From NCBI RefSeq assembly GCF_024228315.1, contig NZ_CP100455.1, forward strand, positions 496,001-560,000: 64,000 bases of DNA. Direction: 5' to 3'. Made by a program: the position numbers and the translations under genes. Under the pieces are notes generated by a model. That model made no database searches, was not told the origin of the DNA, and saw only the letters and a list, made by a program, of their open reading frames with translations. The DNA comes from Halomarina pelagica (GTDB taxonomy: Archaea > Halobacteriota > Halobacteria > Halobacteriales > Haloarculaceae). How positions within the stretch are numbered: the stretch's first letter is position 1; every line of letters starts with the position of its first letter. Below are positions 26,947 through 35,423 of this stretch, piece by piece.

Positions 26947-28008
26947 ATGGACGACGCGTCGCTGGAGGAATCGTTACGGCGGCTGGGGTTCTCGGCCAAG
27001 GAGGTCGACACGTACCTGACGATCCTGGAACTCGGAGAGGCGAAGGCGAGCACCGTCGCGAACGAGTCGGGCGTCTCCAAGCGGTACGTCTACAGCATCG
27101 CCGAGAAGCTCGCCGAGAGGGAGTTCGTGGCCGTCGACGACCACGTCGTCCCGACGATCATCAGGGCCAACCCCCCCGAGCGCGTCGTGACGGCGCTGAC
27201 GGACGACCTCGAACGGATGCGCCCGGCGCTCGAATCGCGCTTCTCGCGGGCGACGCCCCGCTCGGCCCGCTTCGAGGTCGTCAAGTCGCGCGTCACGGTG
27301 ATAAAGCGCGTCTCGGAGCGACTCGGTCGCGCCGAGACGGAGGTGACGCTCGCGATTCCCTACCGACTGATCGACGAGGTGGCGGCCGAACTACGGGCCG
27401 CAGTCGAGCGCGGCGCACTCGTCCTCCTGCTGGTCACCGGCGTCAGCCCGGACGGCGACCTCGATCTCGACGGTCTGGCCTCCGTCGCTCGCGCCTGGGA
27501 GCAACCGATGCCGACGATGCTGACGGTCGACCAGCGGGCGGGACTCGTCGCGCCGGGCGAGATGCTCTCGCGATCCGACAGCCCCGCACAGGCCATCGTC
27601 TTCGAACAGGAGCAACTCGGCCCGGTCATCGTCGGATCGTTCCTGGGGAACTACTTCCCGATGGCGACGGAGGTGTACACCGCCGACCCCGCCGCGCTCC
27701 CGTCCACGTACCGGAACTTCCGTCACGCGGTCCTGCAGGCGGCGCTCCACCGACGCGCCGACGCCCCTGTCCGTGCGCGAGTCACGGGCCGCCCCCTCCA
27801 CGACGCGGATCTATCGACCGAACTCGAGGGGGTCGTCGTCGACGTGCGGCAGTCGCTCCTCGAACCGCAGACCAGTTCGTTCCCCGTCGAGAACACGCTC
27901 ATCGTCGAGACCGCCGAGGGGACCTACAGCGTCGGCGGTCGCGGCGCGTTCGTCGAGGACTTCGAGGCCACCGACGTCGAACTGCGACCGGCGGACGCGC
28001 CGAACTGA
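26947..28008 (+). CDS. TrmB family sugar-sensing transcriptional regulator (paralogue 2)
   Basis: 353 residues with the same layout as the regulator at 23403-24461: winged helix (GVSKRYVYSIAEKL) and a C-terminal sensor with VDVRQSLLEPQTSSFPVEN and SVGGRGAFVEDF. It is transcribed divergently from the GH15 gene with 177 bases between starts. The shared recognition helix implies that the two paralogues may compete for the same operators, while their sensor domains differ. Confidence 0.9.
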   Translation: MDDASLEESLRRLGFSAKEVDTYLTILELGEAKASTVANESGVSKRYVYSIAEKLAEREFVAVDDHVVPTIIRANPPERVVTALTDDLERMRPALESRFSRATPRSARFEVVKSRVTVIKRVSERLGRAETEVTLAIPYRLIDEVAAELRAAVERGALVLLLVTGVSPDGDLDLDGLASVARAWEQPMPTMLTVDQRAGLVAPGEMLSRSDSPAQAIVFEQEQLGPVIVGSFLGNYFPMATEVYTADPAALPSTYRNFRHAVLQAALHRRADAPVRARVTGRPLHDADLSTELEGVVVDVRQSLLEPQTSSFPVENTLIVETAEGTYSVGGRGAFVEDFEATDVELRPADAPN

Positions 28009-28090
28009 CCCGTCACGGCGGGGCGATCTCGATCCGGTCTCGTCGGATCCGCTCTTGCGAGTGCAGGGCGTGGCCCCCGGACTCGCGCCG

Positions 28091-28390
28091 TCAGGACGGC
28101 GCGGAGATGGAGAGGGGGAGGTAGGTGTCTTCCCAGTCGTGGCGGGCGGCGAGCGCTTCCCGCCCCTCCTCCGAGAGCGCGTACCAGTTGGTTCGACGGT
28201 CGATCTCGCCCTTCTCGACGTATCCGCGATTGACGAGGGTGTCGAGGTTCGGATACAACCGCCCGTGCGTGATCTCGCGATCCATCTGCGCTTCCAGTTC
28301 GCTCTTGACCTGCTGGCCCGACGACCGGTCGGAGCCCGCGATCACGTACAACAGGTCGCGCTGAAAGCCAGTGAGCTCGAACAGTGTCAT
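28091..28390 (-). CDS. PadR family winged-helix regulator
   Basis: 99 residues, the size of short PadR proteins common in haloarchaea. GRLYPNLDTLVNRGYVEKGEIDRRTNWYALSEEG is split across the recognition helix and wing: the LYPNLDTL segment and the Arg-rich wing are typical. It is convergent with TrmB 2, and its target is unknown. Confidence 0.88.
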   Translation of the reverse strand: MTLFELTGFQRDLLYVIAGSDRSSGQQVKSELEAQMDREITHGRLYPNLDTLVNRGYVEKGEIDRRTNWYALSEEGREALAARHDWEDTYLPLSISAPS

Positions 28391-29199
28391 GATACTCTCG
28401 TACCCCGGTGGTACGCCGTCCTATTCGTGCGAGTGGTAAAGACACGCACGGATCGTTGCCGGCACAACACTCACGCTGCCGTGCCTGATTCGGGTAGCGA
28501 GTCGACGGGTCGATACATTCGGCGCTCCGGGGTCCCCCGGTCCGCTCTCTGATCGTCGCTCGGAGACGACGTTCGCGCTTAAGGATGGATTTACATCACG
28601 AGCGAGCGCGACGCCGGACTCGGAGGCGGACGTATCGGACGCGCGACGGTCCGAACAGATACCGGTCGTCCCTCTCGCCGGTCGAACCGTCGGTACGTCA
28701 CCTCCGCGTAGACCCATCGCGCTCGATCCGACCTCGAGGGGCGATCTATTTATTATTAACTACTCGTTTAGAGCGTCAATATGCGGTGATCGTTCGGTCA
28801 CCTTCACGGTGAGTCCGCAGGGGTCCCTGGAACCGCCTTGCTGGCGTAGTACTGAACAGATCACGACACGTACTGCTCGATTTTGATGGCTGAACCCGCT
28901 ATCTTCGAGGGCAGTAGAACCTCACCAAATGATTTATAAAACGAGGTTCGGGACAGTATCGTAGTGCTAAGTCATATAATACGTTGGTGTTTTGAAATTC
29001 TGTATAGCTCGAAAATAGAGTTTCTATCTCTACCGTCGAACGACCCGGCGTCGTGTGACGACCGCGGTCGCGGAGAGCGGGATGACGTCCGTACCCGGAG
29101 ACGTTCGCTCGAGCGAACTGGTCAGAGAGCGTGGAAGTCGGGCTGGGATAACACCACTATCGTTGTTAGTGCGACCGGGGGTACGACCCTTCGGTCGGG
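28391..29199. other. Gene-poor region with AT-rich island and a broken ORF relic
   Basis: About 800 bases without a supported gene. The GC-rich left half holds the PadR promoter. From 28740 to 29040 the DNA is clearly AT-richer. It includes ATTTATTATTAA near 28746, a dyad GAACCTC (28917-28923) / GAGGTTC (28943-28949) flanking a TATA-like ATTTATAAA, and on the reverse strand between about 28920 and 28800 two open stretches separated by a single TGA (LLPSKIAGSAIKIEQYVS stop SVQYYASKAVPGTPADSP). It may be the remnant of a transferred or mobile element, but I could not identify a transposase. Confidence 0.4.
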
Positions 29200-30543
29200 T
29201 CAGTACTCGCGGTATCCGGGGTCCTCGAACCGCCGGATGTCGGGTTCGTGGCCCTCGACCCGTTCGATGTGCGCCGCGAGGCGTTCCCGGAGGTCGTCAG
29301 CCACGTCGCGGTAGTCGTACCGGCCGACGAGGTTGACCGACTCCTCGGGGTCGCGCCCGAGGTCGTAGAGGTACCGCTCGAGGTAGACGTCGCTGTTCGG
29401 ATCACCGTTGCCGCCGCGCCACCCGTTCTCGGTCGGGGCCGCGACGGCGTACTTCCAGCGCGGGGTCCGGATCGCGCGACCGATCTCCGACTCGCTGATC
29501 TGGACGAACGCCTCGCCGCCGCCGTCCGGTCGCTCGCCGCGGATCACCGGCAGGAGGCTCTCGCCGTGCAGCCCGTCGGGGATCGGGACGCCGGCCGCGT
29601 CGAGGAGCGTCGGTGCGAGGTCGACGAGGCTGGTGACGCGCTCGACCGTCCGACCCCGATCGAACCCCGGGCCGGAGAGGATCGCCGGGACGCGGATGGC
29701 GGACTCGTGACACGTCCGCTTGTGCTCGCCGGGTCGCGTGCGGAAGTGACAGCCGTGATCGGACGTGTACCCGACGACGGTGTCCTCGCGGAGGCCGCCG
29801 CGGTCGAGGACCGAGAGCAGTCGGGCGACGCACTCGTCGAGGCGCTCGCACATCCCGTAGTAGTCGGGGAGTTCGTCGTACCACTCGCCCGGACGACCCC
29901 GCAGGTCCGGCGGCACGTAGGGGTTCGTCGCGTGGCGATCCGCGTACCCATCCGGTGCCACGAAGGTCCACCTGTCGTTCTGGTCGTGCGGTTCCAGGTA
30001 GGACACGACGAGGAAGAACGGTTCCTCGAGCGCGTCGAGCGCCTCGGCGGCGAAGTCGGTGAACGCGTCCGCCCGGTACCGCTCGAACTCGACGGGCTCG
30101 CCGGACTCGTCGTAGAGGTGGCCCTCCTCGGGGGACGTCGTGAACTCGGGGACGTCGGCCGCGATCCAGACGTCCTCGTACCCGCCGCGCCGGTCGCGCG
30201 GGACCGGCGCGTCGTGCGTGCCGGCGATGTGCCAGCTGCCGACGAACCCGACGTCGTACCCGGCGTCGCCGAAGTGGTGAGCCAGCGTTCGCTCGCCGGC
30301 GATGGAGCGCGAGAGCCGCCAGACGCCGGTCTCGGTGGCGTGCTTCCCCGTCTGGAGGGCGGCCTTGGCGGGGCCGCACGTCGGCTGGGGCGTGACCGCG
30401 TTCTCCAGTCTCGTTCCCCGTCGGGCCAGCGCGTCGAGCGTCGGTGTGAGGTCCATCGGCGACCCGTACGCGCCGACCGTGTCCCAGCGCTGCTGGTCGG
30501 TCAGGATCAGGAGGACGTTCGGCCGTTCGCGAGATGATGACAT
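29200..30543 (-). CDS. Sulfatase family protein with variant active-site motif
   Basis: 447 residues from MSSSRERPNVLLILTDQQ, cytoplasmic type (no signal). Type I sulfatases hydrolyse sulfate esters using formylglycine made from a Cys or Ser in C/S-x-P-x-R. Here the motif reads CGPAK (C56 to K60) followed by AALQTGKHATETG, so the usual Arg is Lys. Metal ligands are visible in LTDQQ and YTSDHGCHF. GlcNAc-sulfate, sulfated polysaccharide or phosphonate-type substrates cannot be told apart. It is convergent with nothing and lies 105 bases downstream of the IclR gene on the same strand. Confidence 0.88.
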   Translation of the reverse strand: MSSSRERPNVLLILTDQQRWDTVGAYGSPMDLTPTLDALARRGTRLENAVTPQPTCGPAKAALQTGKHATETGVWRLSRSIAGERTLAHHFGDAGYDVGFVGSWHIAGTHDAPVPRDRRGGYEDVWIAADVPEFTTSPEEGHLYDESGEPVEFERYRADAFTDFAAEALDALEEPFFLVVSYLEPHDQNDRWTFVAPDGYADRHATNPYVPPDLRGRPGEWYDELPDYYGMCERLDECVARLLSVLDRGGLREDTVVGYTSDHGCHFRTRPGEHKRTCHESAIRVPAILSGPGFDRGRTVERVTSLVDLAPTLLDAAGVPIPDGLHGESLLPVIRGERPDGGGEAFVQISESEIGRAIRTPRWKYAVAAPTENGWRGGNGDPNSDVYLERYLYDLGRDPEESVNLVGRYDYRDVADDLRERLAAHIERVEGHEPDIRRFEDPGYREY

Positions 30544-30648
30544 ACGAGCACGTTCGCACCGATCCACTTGAAGACTCTGTCTCCGCACCGACCGTTCGCG
30601 CTGTGGAAACGCGCGGGTTCGACCGACGACCGTACCGGCGTCACGCAG

Positions 30649-31425
30649 TCACGACCGGAGGCGGTTCCGGATCGAGTTCGCCGTGCTCCCGAGGAAGCTC
30701 GGGACGTCCGAACGCGCGAACGTCTCCGTCATCCGTTCGGCCGATCCGGCGACCGAGACGGCGGCGATCGCCCGCCCCTCCTCGTTCGTGATCGGCGACG
30801 CGACGCAGTACTCCCCCTCGACGTACTCGCCGCGGTCGTACGCGATTCGCGTATCGTGAACGTTCTGGAGTTCCGCCGCGAGTTCGTCGCGGTCCGTCGT
30901 CGTCTGTTCAGTGAGTGAGTCGAGTCCGCGGTGGTCGAAGACGCGTTCGCGGACCGCCTCGTCCGTGTACGCCAGGATCGCCTTTCCCCCCGCGGTGGCG
31001 TGGAGCGGGACGCGCTCGCCCTCGTACTGGAACACCCGGTCGACGTCCGCCGGGACGACCTGGTTCACGTAGATCCCGCGACCGTGTTCGGGGACCATCA
31101 GGGTCGCCACTCGACCGGTCGTCTCGGCGAGCCGTTCGAGGGCGTCCTGCGAGGCCCCGTAGACGTCGAGCCGCGACCGGGCGGCGACGCCCAGCCCGAG
31201 GAGACCGACCGCCAGCCGGTACGAACCGTCGTCCTTCACCACGTAGTCGAGGCGGTGGAGCGTCGAGAGGTGCTTGTGGACCGTCCCCTTCGCGAGGTCG
31301 AGTTCCCCCGCGAGTTCGGTGACGCCCGCCCCGTCGAGGCGTTTCAGCGCCTCGATGACGCGGAAACTCGTCCTGGTCGCTTCGACCGTCCGCCCTTCCT
31401 GTTCGGGGATGTCACCGACGTCCAT
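30649..31425 (-). CDS. IclR family transcriptional regulator
   Basis: 258 residues: winged helix-turn-helix (SFRVIEALKRLDGAGVTELAGEL, AKGTVHKHLSTL) followed by an effector domain with VNQVVPADV, GGKAILAYTDEAV and CVASPITNEEGRAIAAVSV. IclR proteins sense small metabolites, often sugar acids. Its promoter region holds two copies of a 19-bp dyad described separately, suggesting autoregulation and control of flanking genes (GH4, sulfatase). Confidence 0.93.
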   Translation of the reverse strand: MDVGDIPEQEGRTVEATRTSFRVIEALKRLDGAGVTELAGELDLAKGTVHKHLSTLHRLDYVVKDDGSYRLAVGLLGLGVAARSRLDVYGASQDALERLAETTGRVATLMVPEHGRGIYVNQVVPADVDRVFQYEGERVPLHATAGGKAILAYTDEAVRERVFDHRGLDSLTEQTTTDRDELAAELQNVHDTRIAYDRGEYVEGEYCVASPITNEEGRAIAAVSVAGSAERMTETFARSDVPSFLGSTANSIRNRLRS

Positions 31426-31467
31426 GGCGATCCGGTACCCGCCCGACTACATAAGCGTGTCCGTGTC

Positions 31468-31486
31468 CGTTCGCGCAGCGTGAACG
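31468..31486. promoter_or_regulatory. Candidate IclR operator, copy 1
   Basis: CGTTCGCG-CAG-CGTGAACG is a dyad with one mismatch, 43 bases upstream of the IclR start and next to a reverse-strand TATA-like CGCTTATGTAG at 31446-31456. Confidence 0.55.
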
Positions 31487-31563
31487 AACGGCCGCGCGAC
31501 CCGCGAATCGACCGGCGACGCGCGGCCGCGAAAACAGTTCCACCCGGGCGGTCGATCGCAGTG

Positions 31564-31582
31564 CGTTCACGCATCGTGAACG
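31564..31582. promoter_or_regulatory. Candidate IclR operator, copy 2
   Basis: CGTTCACG-CAT-CGTGAACG is a perfect 8-bp dyad around three bases. Its centre is 96 bases from that of copy 1 and the consensus is the same. It lies between the GH4 stop codon and the IclR promoter. Confidence 0.55.
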
Positions 31583-31592
31583 GAACGCGTGC

Positions 31593-32948
31593 TCAGTCGT
31601 CCGCCTCCATCCGAACCGGCCGGTCCGACGGGGAATCCGGCCAGTCGAGGTCGGGGAGGTACTCCTCGTTGGCCTCGATGAGGTCCTCGACCATCTCGTG
31701 GATCTCCTCGAGCGTCAGCCGGGCGCTCGTCAGCGGGTCGAGCGTGACGGCCTGGTGGACCTTCCGGCGGTCGTTCTCCAGCGCCCCTTGAACGGCGAGG
31801 TCGTAGACGGCGGTGTGCTGGCGGTCGAGCGCCGCGAGCTGGGGCGGCAGTTCGCCGACCGAGCAGGGGTGGAGTCCCGCGCCGTCGACGAGGACGGGCA
31901 CCTCGACGCAGGCGTCGTTCGGGAGGTTCGCGACGGCGTTCGTCTCGTTGCTCACGTTCAGGTTGAACCGGCGCGGCGTGCCCGTCTCCAGCGAGTGGAT
32001 GAGCCGCGAGGCGTACTCCTCCGAGCGCTCCGCGCCCACCTCGCCGAGGTCGGGCTCGAGGGCCGGATCGTCACGTGCCGCGGAGCGCTCGGTCCATCCC
32101 TCCAGGTAGCTGGCGGTCGGCATCCGCTCGGCGTAGTCCGTCCCGGTCATCGCCTCGACGACCGCCGGGTCCGTCCGGAAGTAGGGGACGTACTCGCTCA
32201 CGTGGTGGCTGGACTCGGTGGGGAACGCGCCGAAGTGCTTCATCATCTCGAAGCGGACCGTGTCCCGCTCGTACGTCTCGGGGTCCTCTGCGGCGGCTTC
32301 AAGTTCCGGGTAGACGGAGTCGCCGTCGTGTTCCGCTTCGAGGAACCACGCCATGTGGTTGATGCCGGCTACCCAGTAGTCGAGTTCGTCCTCGGGGACG
32401 CCGGCGTAGTCCGCGATCGCCGCCGCGGTGTGCGGGACGCTGTGGCAGAGCCCGACCGTCTCGACGGTCGTCGCGTCGAACACGGCCTTACAGAGGATGG
32501 CCATCGGGTTCGTGTAGTTGAGGAGGAGGGCGTCGGGACAGAGGCGCTCCACGTCTCGGGCGACGTCGAGCAGGGTCGGGATCGTCCGCAGGCCGCGGAA
32601 GACGCCGCCCGGACCGGTCGTGTCGCCGATGGCTTGCTCGACGCCGTACTCCTCGGGGATGCGGATCTCGTTCTCGAACGGTTCGATGCCCCCGACGTTG
32701 ATCATGTTCACGACGTAGTCCGCGCCGTCGAGGGCCGCCCGTCGATCCAGCGTGGCCTCGACCGTCGCGTCGAGCCCCTCGTTCTCGACGATGGCGTCCG
32801 CGACCCGCCGGGTCCGATCGAGGCGGCGTTCGTCGACGTCCATCAGGACGATCTCGCTGTCGGAGAGGTCGTCGAAGGAGAGGACGTCGCCGACGAGCTT
32901 GGTCGCGAACACCATACTGCCGGCCCCGATGAAGGCTATCCGTGGCAT
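31593..32948 (-). CDS. GH4 family glycosidase, alpha-galactosidase-like
   Basis: 451 residues from the ATG at 32948. A second in-frame ATG at 32960 is less likely because the reverse-strand TATA (GTATAAA, 32974-32980) places the transcript start near 32950. GH4 enzymes use NAD and a divalent metal in a redox-assisted hydrolysis. Visible: Rossmann motif FIGAGSMVFATKL, GGVFRGLRTIP, metal-site Cys/His in GLCHSVPH and INHMAW, and LNYTNPMA. MelA-like alpha-galactosidases share these; alpha-glucosidase or galacturonidase activity is possible. It is divergent from the sugar importer starting at 33067. Confidence 0.9.
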   Translation of the reverse strand: MPRIAFIGAGSMVFATKLVGDVLSFDDLSDSEIVLMDVDERRLDRTRRVADAIVENEGLDATVEATLDRRAALDGADYVVNMINVGGIEPFENEIRIPEEYGVEQAIGDTTGPGGVFRGLRTIPTLLDVARDVERLCPDALLLNYTNPMAILCKAVFDATTVETVGLCHSVPHTAAAIADYAGVPEDELDYWVAGINHMAWFLEAEHDGDSVYPELEAAAEDPETYERDTVRFEMMKHFGAFPTESSHHVSEYVPYFRTDPAVVEAMTGTDYAERMPTASYLEGWTERSAARDDPALEPDLGEVGAERSEEYASRLIHSLETGTPRRFNLNVSNETNAVANLPNDACVEVPVLVDGAGLHPCSVGELPPQLAALDRQHTAVYDLAVQGALENDRRKVHQAVTLDPLTSARLTLEEIHEMVEDLIEANEEYLPDLDWPDSPSDRPVRMEADD

Positions 32949-32971
32949 GCGTCTGAGCATGCCAGCTTCTC

Positions 32972-33037
32972 CCGTATAAATCTATACGTCCACCGGTCGG
33001 AGAGGGTGTCGACTCCTGTCGACCGAAATTTATATAT
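32972..33037. promoter_or_regulatory. Divergent promoters of the GH4 gene and the CUT1 importer
   Basis: GTATA-AATC-TATAC (32974-32987) is a palindrome serving as the reverse-strand TATA of the GH4 gene. AAATTTATATAT (33026-33037) is the plus-strand TATA of the binding-protein gene. The two lie only about 50 bases apart, so one regulator could control both. Confidence 0.6.
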
Positions 33038-33066
33038 GCCTCTACCTCGGTTCTTCGTTGTCTACC

Positions 33067-34407
33067 ATGCTAGAAGACGCCATGCCGCCCGGCGTGAGCC
33101 GGCGCTCCGTGCTGGCGGGAGCCAGCGCGACGATCGCTGCATCGCTGTCCGGTTGTGCCGCGCTCGGGGGAAGCGGCGGTGGAGGTTCCGGGAAGCCGAT
33201 CTTCTGGACCGAATACTTCGCCGACGAGGTCGACGACCCCTGGGAGAACTGGTACCACGAGTCGTACGAGAAGGAGACGGGGACCGACGTGACGGTCGCG
33301 GGCTTCCCGTACGCCGACCGGCGGAAGAAGTTCCTCACGTCAGCGCGGAGCGGAAATCCCGACTACATCGAGGGAGTCCTCTCGCACCTCAGCGAGTTCG
33401 TGAAGGCCGACCTCCTCGAACCCATCACCGACCGGGCGAAAGACCTCGAGCACTTCGACGGCTACGTCGACGGGGCCATCGACGCGGTCTCCTACCGGGG
33501 GGAACTCTACGGCCTCCCGTTCACCGGGAACGGCCGCGCGCTAATCTACCGGAAGGACGTCTTCGAGAAACACGGACTCGAACCGCCGGAGACGGCAGCG
33601 GACTTCCTCGAGGCGGGCCGCGTCATCAACGAGCGCGAGGACGACATGTGGGCATTCCACAACTGCACGAAGAAGGGGAGTACGCGCGCCTTCCAGGAGT
33701 GGATGTCCCACGTCTATCAGCACGCGGACGCCCTCTACACCTACGAGGGGGGGAGTCCCACGCTCGTCGCCAGCGCCGACGCGCTCGGTCAGGTGTTCGA
33801 TAATTTCTACTACCAGGTGTGGGCGTCCGACGAGCCGATCGCGAACCCCGACCAGCGCGGCACCGGCTGGCAGGTCAACGACCCCGGCTACCTCAACGGC
33901 CAGTTCGCGATGATCGAGTGTGGGCCGTGGCTCCGCGGTTGGACGACCGGTGAGGAAGTCACGAACTCGGAGCGGACGAAGACGATCCTCAACGAGAAGA
34001 CGGCCGTCGCACACCTCCCCCACGCCGGTACGGCGAGACGAGGGACGTACCTCGAGGTGAAACCGGTCATGGTCAACAAGCACTCCGAGCAGACGGACCT
34101 CGCCTGGGAGGGCGTCAGCCTGTTCACCAGCCCCGAGTCCTTCCGCCAGTTGAAGCAGGCGGAGCCGAACAGCGGCGACCTCGCCACCCCGGTCCACGAG
34201 GACATCGAGTCGACGCTCAGCGACGAGGACTGGCTCCCGTTCGTCGACGTCTTCGAGACGGGTACCCCGCTCGCGAAGATCAGTTGGGGACCGGTCAGGA
34301 AGGCGTTCTACGGCGAGATGCAGCGGGTCATCTACGGGAAGAAGGCACCCGATCGGGCAGGCAAGGACCTCCACAGCCGACTGAAAGAGCTGGAGTCCGA
34401 GGTGTAG
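33067..34407 (+). CDS. CUT1-type sugar ABC substrate-binding lipoprotein
   Basis: 446 residues from the ATG at 33067; a TTG nine bases upstream is a weaker start. The Tat lipoprotein signal is SRRSVLAGASA, with lipobox LSGC near residue 26. The mature protein is a family 1 extracellular binding protein (YTGNGRALIYRKDVFEKHGL-like region, MIECGPWL). It opens an operon with two permeases and a MalK-like ATPase. Its ligand is probably an alpha-galactoside or arabinan-derived oligosaccharide, judged by the GH4, GH51 and GH43 neighbours. Confidence 0.92.
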   Translation: MLEDAMPPGVSRRSVLAGASATIAASLSGCAALGGSGGGGSGKPIFWTEYFADEVDDPWENWYHESYEKETGTDVTVAGFPYADRRKKFLTSARSGNPDYIEGVLSHLSEFVKADLLEPITDRAKDLEHFDGYVDGAIDAVSYRGELYGLPFTGNGRALIYRKDVFEKHGLEPPETAADFLEAGRVINEREDDMWAFHNCTKKGSTRAFQEWMSHVYQHADALYTYEGGSPTLVASADALGQVFDNFYYQVWASDEPIANPDQRGTGWQVNDPGYLNGQFAMIECGPWLRGWTTGEEVTNSERTKTILNEKTAVAHLPHAGTARRGTYLEVKPVMVNKHSEQTDLAWEGVSLFTSPESFRQLKQAEPNSGDLATPVHEDIESTLSDEDWLPFVDVFETGTPLAKISWGPVRKAFYGEMQRVIYGKKAPDRAGKDLHSRLKELESEV

Positions 34408-34410
34408 ATC

Positions 34411-35340
34411 GTGACGACGAACACGGAGTCCAGCCGTGCATCCCACCGCTCGCGGTACGTGGACGAGTTCCGCTCGCTGATCGGCGAGACGTGGCTGGGC
34501 GTCGGCCTCGTCCTCCCGGCCACGCTCCTGCTGTGCGTCATCGTCCTCTACCCGACGCTTCGGGGGATCTCGCTGGCGTTCCTCGAGAAGTCGCTGCTCC
34601 ACCCGAACTCGGCGGAGTTCGTCGCGCTCCAGAACTTCTCCCGAATGGCGAGCGATCCGACGTTCTGGCTCGCGCTGAAGAACACGGTCCTGCTGACGGG
34701 CGTCGCCGTCTCGCTCGAGTATCTCCTCGGGTTGGGTCTCGCGCTCGTGCTCAAACAGAAAGTCCCCGGCATGTCGATCTTCCGGAGCGTCTCGATGGTC
34801 ACGTGGGTGCTCCCGATCGTCGTGATGGTCATCATCTTTCAGTGGATGGTGCAACTCGACTACGGGATCGTCAACGTCGTGCTGGGGGCGCTCGGACTCC
34901 CGACAAAGTACTGGTTCGGGAGTACGACGTGGGCCTTCCCACTGATCACCGTGATGCACGTGTGGCGCAACATGCCGTTCTTCGCCATCGCGCTCCTCGC
35001 GAGCATGAAGAGCATCCCCGAGTCGCAGTACGAGGCAGCACGGATGGACGGTGCGAGCCCGCTCCAGCAGTTTCGGTACATAACCCTCCCGCAGATCTCG
35101 TACGTCTCGATGATCATGATCGTCCTCCACGTCATCTTCACGTTCAACAACTTCGACATCGTCTACCTCTCGACGGGCGGCGGCCCGCTCCAGTCGACCG
35201 AGGTGCTCGCCACGTACGTGTACAAGCAGGCGTTCGGCTCCTACGCGCTCGGGTACGCCGCCTCCATCGGCGTCGTGATGCTCGTGCTCATGCTGTCGTT
35301 CACCGTCGTCTACGTCAAACTCGAGGGGGTGGGCGAATGA
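34411..35340 (+). CDS. CUT1 sugar ABC permease, MalF/UgpA type
   Basis: 309 residues from a GTG start three bases after the binding-protein stop. Six membrane segments, with coupling loop YEAARMDGASPLQQFRYITLPQ. Typical of the first CUT1 permease, which pairs with the second permease at 35423. Confidence 0.93.
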   Translation: MTTNTESSRASHRSRYVDEFRSLIGETWLGVGLVLPATLLLCVIVLYPTLRGISLAFLEKSLLHPNSAEFVALQNFSRMASDPTFWLALKNTVLLTGVAVSLEYLLGLGLALVLKQKVPGMSIFRSVSMVTWVLPIVVMVIIFQWMVQLDYGIVNVVLGALGLPTKYWFGSTTWAFPLITVMHVWRNMPFFAIALLASMKSIPESQYEAARMDGASPLQQFRYITLPQISYVSMIMIVLHVIFTFNNFDIVYLSTGGGPLQSTEVLATYVYKQAFGSYALGYAASIGVVMLVLMLSFTVVYVKLEGVGE

Positions 35341-35423
35341 CGCTCCCGTCGCTCACACCGGCCGGAGTGCAGGGTGCGCGCGAGGCGTCCGACGCGGCCC
35401 GCATCGACGGAGGTGACTGGTGA
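35337..35423 (+). CDS. Possible 28-residue coupling mini-ORF between two permeases
   Basis: An ATG overlaps the first permease's TGA (ATGA) and opens 28 codons that end in a TGA overlapping the second permease's ATG (TGATG). It exactly bridges the 82-base gap. The peptide (starting MTLPSLTPAGVQG) resembles no known protein; its role would be to carry translation across the gap. Confidence 0.35.
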   Translation: MTLPSLTPAGVQGAREASDAARIDGGDW

